A stretch of DNA of 64,000 nucleotides from Tetmemena sp. SeJ-2015. Lineage: Eukaryota; Ciliophora; Spirotrichea; Sporadotrichida; Oxytrichidae. The position numbers and the translations under genes are program-made. A model generated the notes under the pieces. It ran no database searches. It saw nothing but the letters and a program-made list of their open reading frames with translations, and had not been told where the DNA came from. Numbering within the stretch: position 1 is the first letter of the stretch; the number at the start of each line of letters is the position of its first letter. The stretch is from contig JAJKFJ010020870.1 of assembly GCA_027382625.1 (NCBI GenBank), positions 1 through 64,000 on the forward strand, read 5' to 3'. This document shows, piece after piece, positions 62,538 through 64,000 of this stretch.

Positions 62538-64000
62538 ATGCAGATAAGACAATCTAGAGCAGATTCCAATCAGTTATACAATCCCATTACGGGCAAGTAG
62601 CCAAGTCCTCCTGCTGGTAAATTCAAATACATGCTCACTAATTTATTACTAAACTTCGAAAAGTCTGTGATTTTACTTATACTCTCATGTTACATAGTTT
62701 AGGTCATAAAGAAGAACCGCATTTTCTTTAAGACACTCCATTCAAAAACTTCGAATAAAACTAAGCAGGTAGAAATTGAGCAATCGAGGTGCAGAAAGCT
62801 TTTCAAGAAAATAGTGAAATAAAATAAAAGTTCCTCAATGACTTCAATCTAGAGAGCAACATAAATAAGGCAGGCTTCTAGTTAATGAAAAACAGCGATA
62901 AGAATACTCTCAATCTCATTATGAAAAGTTTTAAAGTTTAAAGCCATTATTATAAGCTAGAGGAGTTAGCAAGTATCGAGAGTCAGTGAGGCATCTTTCA
63001 GGATAAGGGGAACAGCGAATCTTAGCACTTAAAAGGGCCAGAGACCGGTTAATAACTCTCACCAGCTCAAATATTCATTCAATGAGTATGAGATGAGCGA
63101 TGACTTGAAACTAGCGAAAGTTATTAAAGTTCCACAAAAAGAAGTCTAAATTTAGGACACCATAAATGGATAGGTGAAGTTATATAGGCCTCCAGATATA
63201 ATATTGATCATTAAGTTTTATATCTTGCTTTAATTTGATTTGAGCTTATAAGATTTTAGAATAATTGAAGAGCCGTCATAGTATCGACACAACTATTTTA
63301 GGTTGCTCTCAAATTAGCCAAAAGCCTTTAACAAGAGAAAAGGTGAGATAACAAGGAGATTACCCCTGTTTTGCCGAAGAATATCCAAAATAGCGACAAA
63401 GAGCAATCCATAAATGAAGCAAGTTGCTCGAGACTTCTCAAAACTAGAAATAGAGATAGCTTGGAATAATCAGTTGGCTCTAGGTAATCGGTGTTAAACA
63501 ATCTTGGCACCACTAATCATAACTGTATTTTCTAATATGAGAGGAGACTACGAGGATATAGGCAGTCGGGAAACTTAAAGAGGAACTTTAGCTAAGTCTC
63601 TGAATCTTCGAGATAGTAACTCATTGTACGGAGGAAGCAAAGAATCTAAAAGACGGCTGATCCAAAACTTAAAAATAAGCAATAACAATAAAAGCCTCAA
63701 GACACTCAGAAATGGATAGAGTAGTACTGCGAATGAGCAGTTGAGCTACGCAGATGAAATCCAATACTAAACCAATAGAGATGTAATCACTTTACCTTCC
63801 ATTAAAAGAAATCTCACATATTTATTTAGTAAGGTGCATTTAACTTCATGTAAATTATTTATAATCTCCAGACTGCATCTAATAGATAGATCTAAGAGGA
63901 GCCAGAATTTTCAACTCAATAATAGAATTATCTTTAAAAGGTTTTTATTAAGTACTTTAATTTATTTAAGGAAGATTCGATTAATCAACAGTCTTAAGTT
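62538..64000 (+). CDS. disordered Lys/Asn/Ser-rich protein, 3' end off-window
   Basis: The ATG at 62538 gives MQIRQSRADSNQLYNPITGK. A GT-AG intron (62617-62702) joins P-P-A-G to H-K-E-E-P-H-F-L, followed by NQAIEVQKAFQENSEIKQKF, IKAGF-like and KNTLNLIMKSFK. Frame changes near 62985 and 63040 precede KYSFNEYEMSDDLKLAKVIK. A long open frame then runs to about 63830 with RDFSKLEIEIAWNNQLALGN, GDYEDIGSRETQRGTLAKSL and NEQLSYADEIQYQTNRDVIT. Start 144 bp from the ammonia-lyase start, divergent. No family recognised. Confidence 0.65.

Noticed and set aside
1..64000. CRISPR arrays, bacterial-type operons, ribosome binding sites
   Set aside because: Codon use, introns and IESs show a eukaryotic nuclear genome; no spaced short-repeat array exists.
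1..64000. tRNA or rRNA genes
   Set aside because: Only an isolated B-box-like motif was found (palindrome arms); no cloverleaf or rRNA core sequence could be supported.

Overview
This looks like germline (micronuclear) DNA of a spirotrich, probably hypotrich, ciliate of the Oxytricha/Stylonychia kind. Three lines of evidence support this. (1) Real proteins read through with TAA and TAG as glutamine and TGA as the only stop. (2) Recognisable genes are cut by short AT-rich inserts flanked by 2-11 bp direct repeats. Removing one repeat plus the insert restores the reading frame, as expected of internal eliminated sequences (IESs) with pointers between macronuclear-destined segments (MDSs). (3) Two copies of a terminal sequence ending in G4T4 telomere-like repeats, one next to a C2H2 zinc-finger/kinase ORF, match the TBE transposons of hypotrich germlines. 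Most genes also carry ordinary GT-AG introns. All coordinates were read by eye.

Layout. 1-21 kb is AT-rich, mostly non-coding and rich in mobile or decayed material: a TBE end (to 677), a ubiquitin-like fragment, a Lys/Ala repeat gene, a 0.9 kb palindrome carrying a DUF4215 Cys-rich motif in both arms, a TBE zinc-finger/kinase pseudogene (end 11202), and three divergent copies of an unrecognised gene family (8.4-9.1, 12.3-13.1 and 15.4-16.4 kb). 21-27 kb is a tandem array of three MATE-type transporter genes: a broken one, a plausible one, and one with two in-frame TGA codons plus a frameshift.

27-64 kb is gene-dense: an ENTH/epsin-like gene, a long Gln/Ser/Asn-rich gene (minus), a large LamG + DUF4215 membrane protein, an 11-repeat MORN protein (minus), a small membrane protein, a tubulin-tyrosine-ligase-like enzyme, a long disordered-protein gene, CHMP5/Vps60 (minus), another disordered-protein gene (minus), a histidine ammonia-lyase (minus), and the start of a further gene at the right edge. 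No gene is visibly scrambled; MDSs run in order.

The most unusual item is a 2.26 kb element at 52858-55115, between the ends of two genes. It has about 390 bp inverted terminal repeats and encodes, on the minus strand, a decayed protein with an SF3/Rep-like helicase core (Walker A, Walker B and a strand ending TSN). It resembles neither TBE nor any other ciliate transposon family I know.

Functionally the cluster is mixed: vesicle traffic (ENTH, CHMP5/ESCRT-III), cilium and tubulin modification (TTLL, possibly MORN), transport (MATE), amino-acid catabolism (HAL) and several low-complexity proteins. There is no operon logic, as expected where each gene becomes its own or a shared small macronuclear chromosome.
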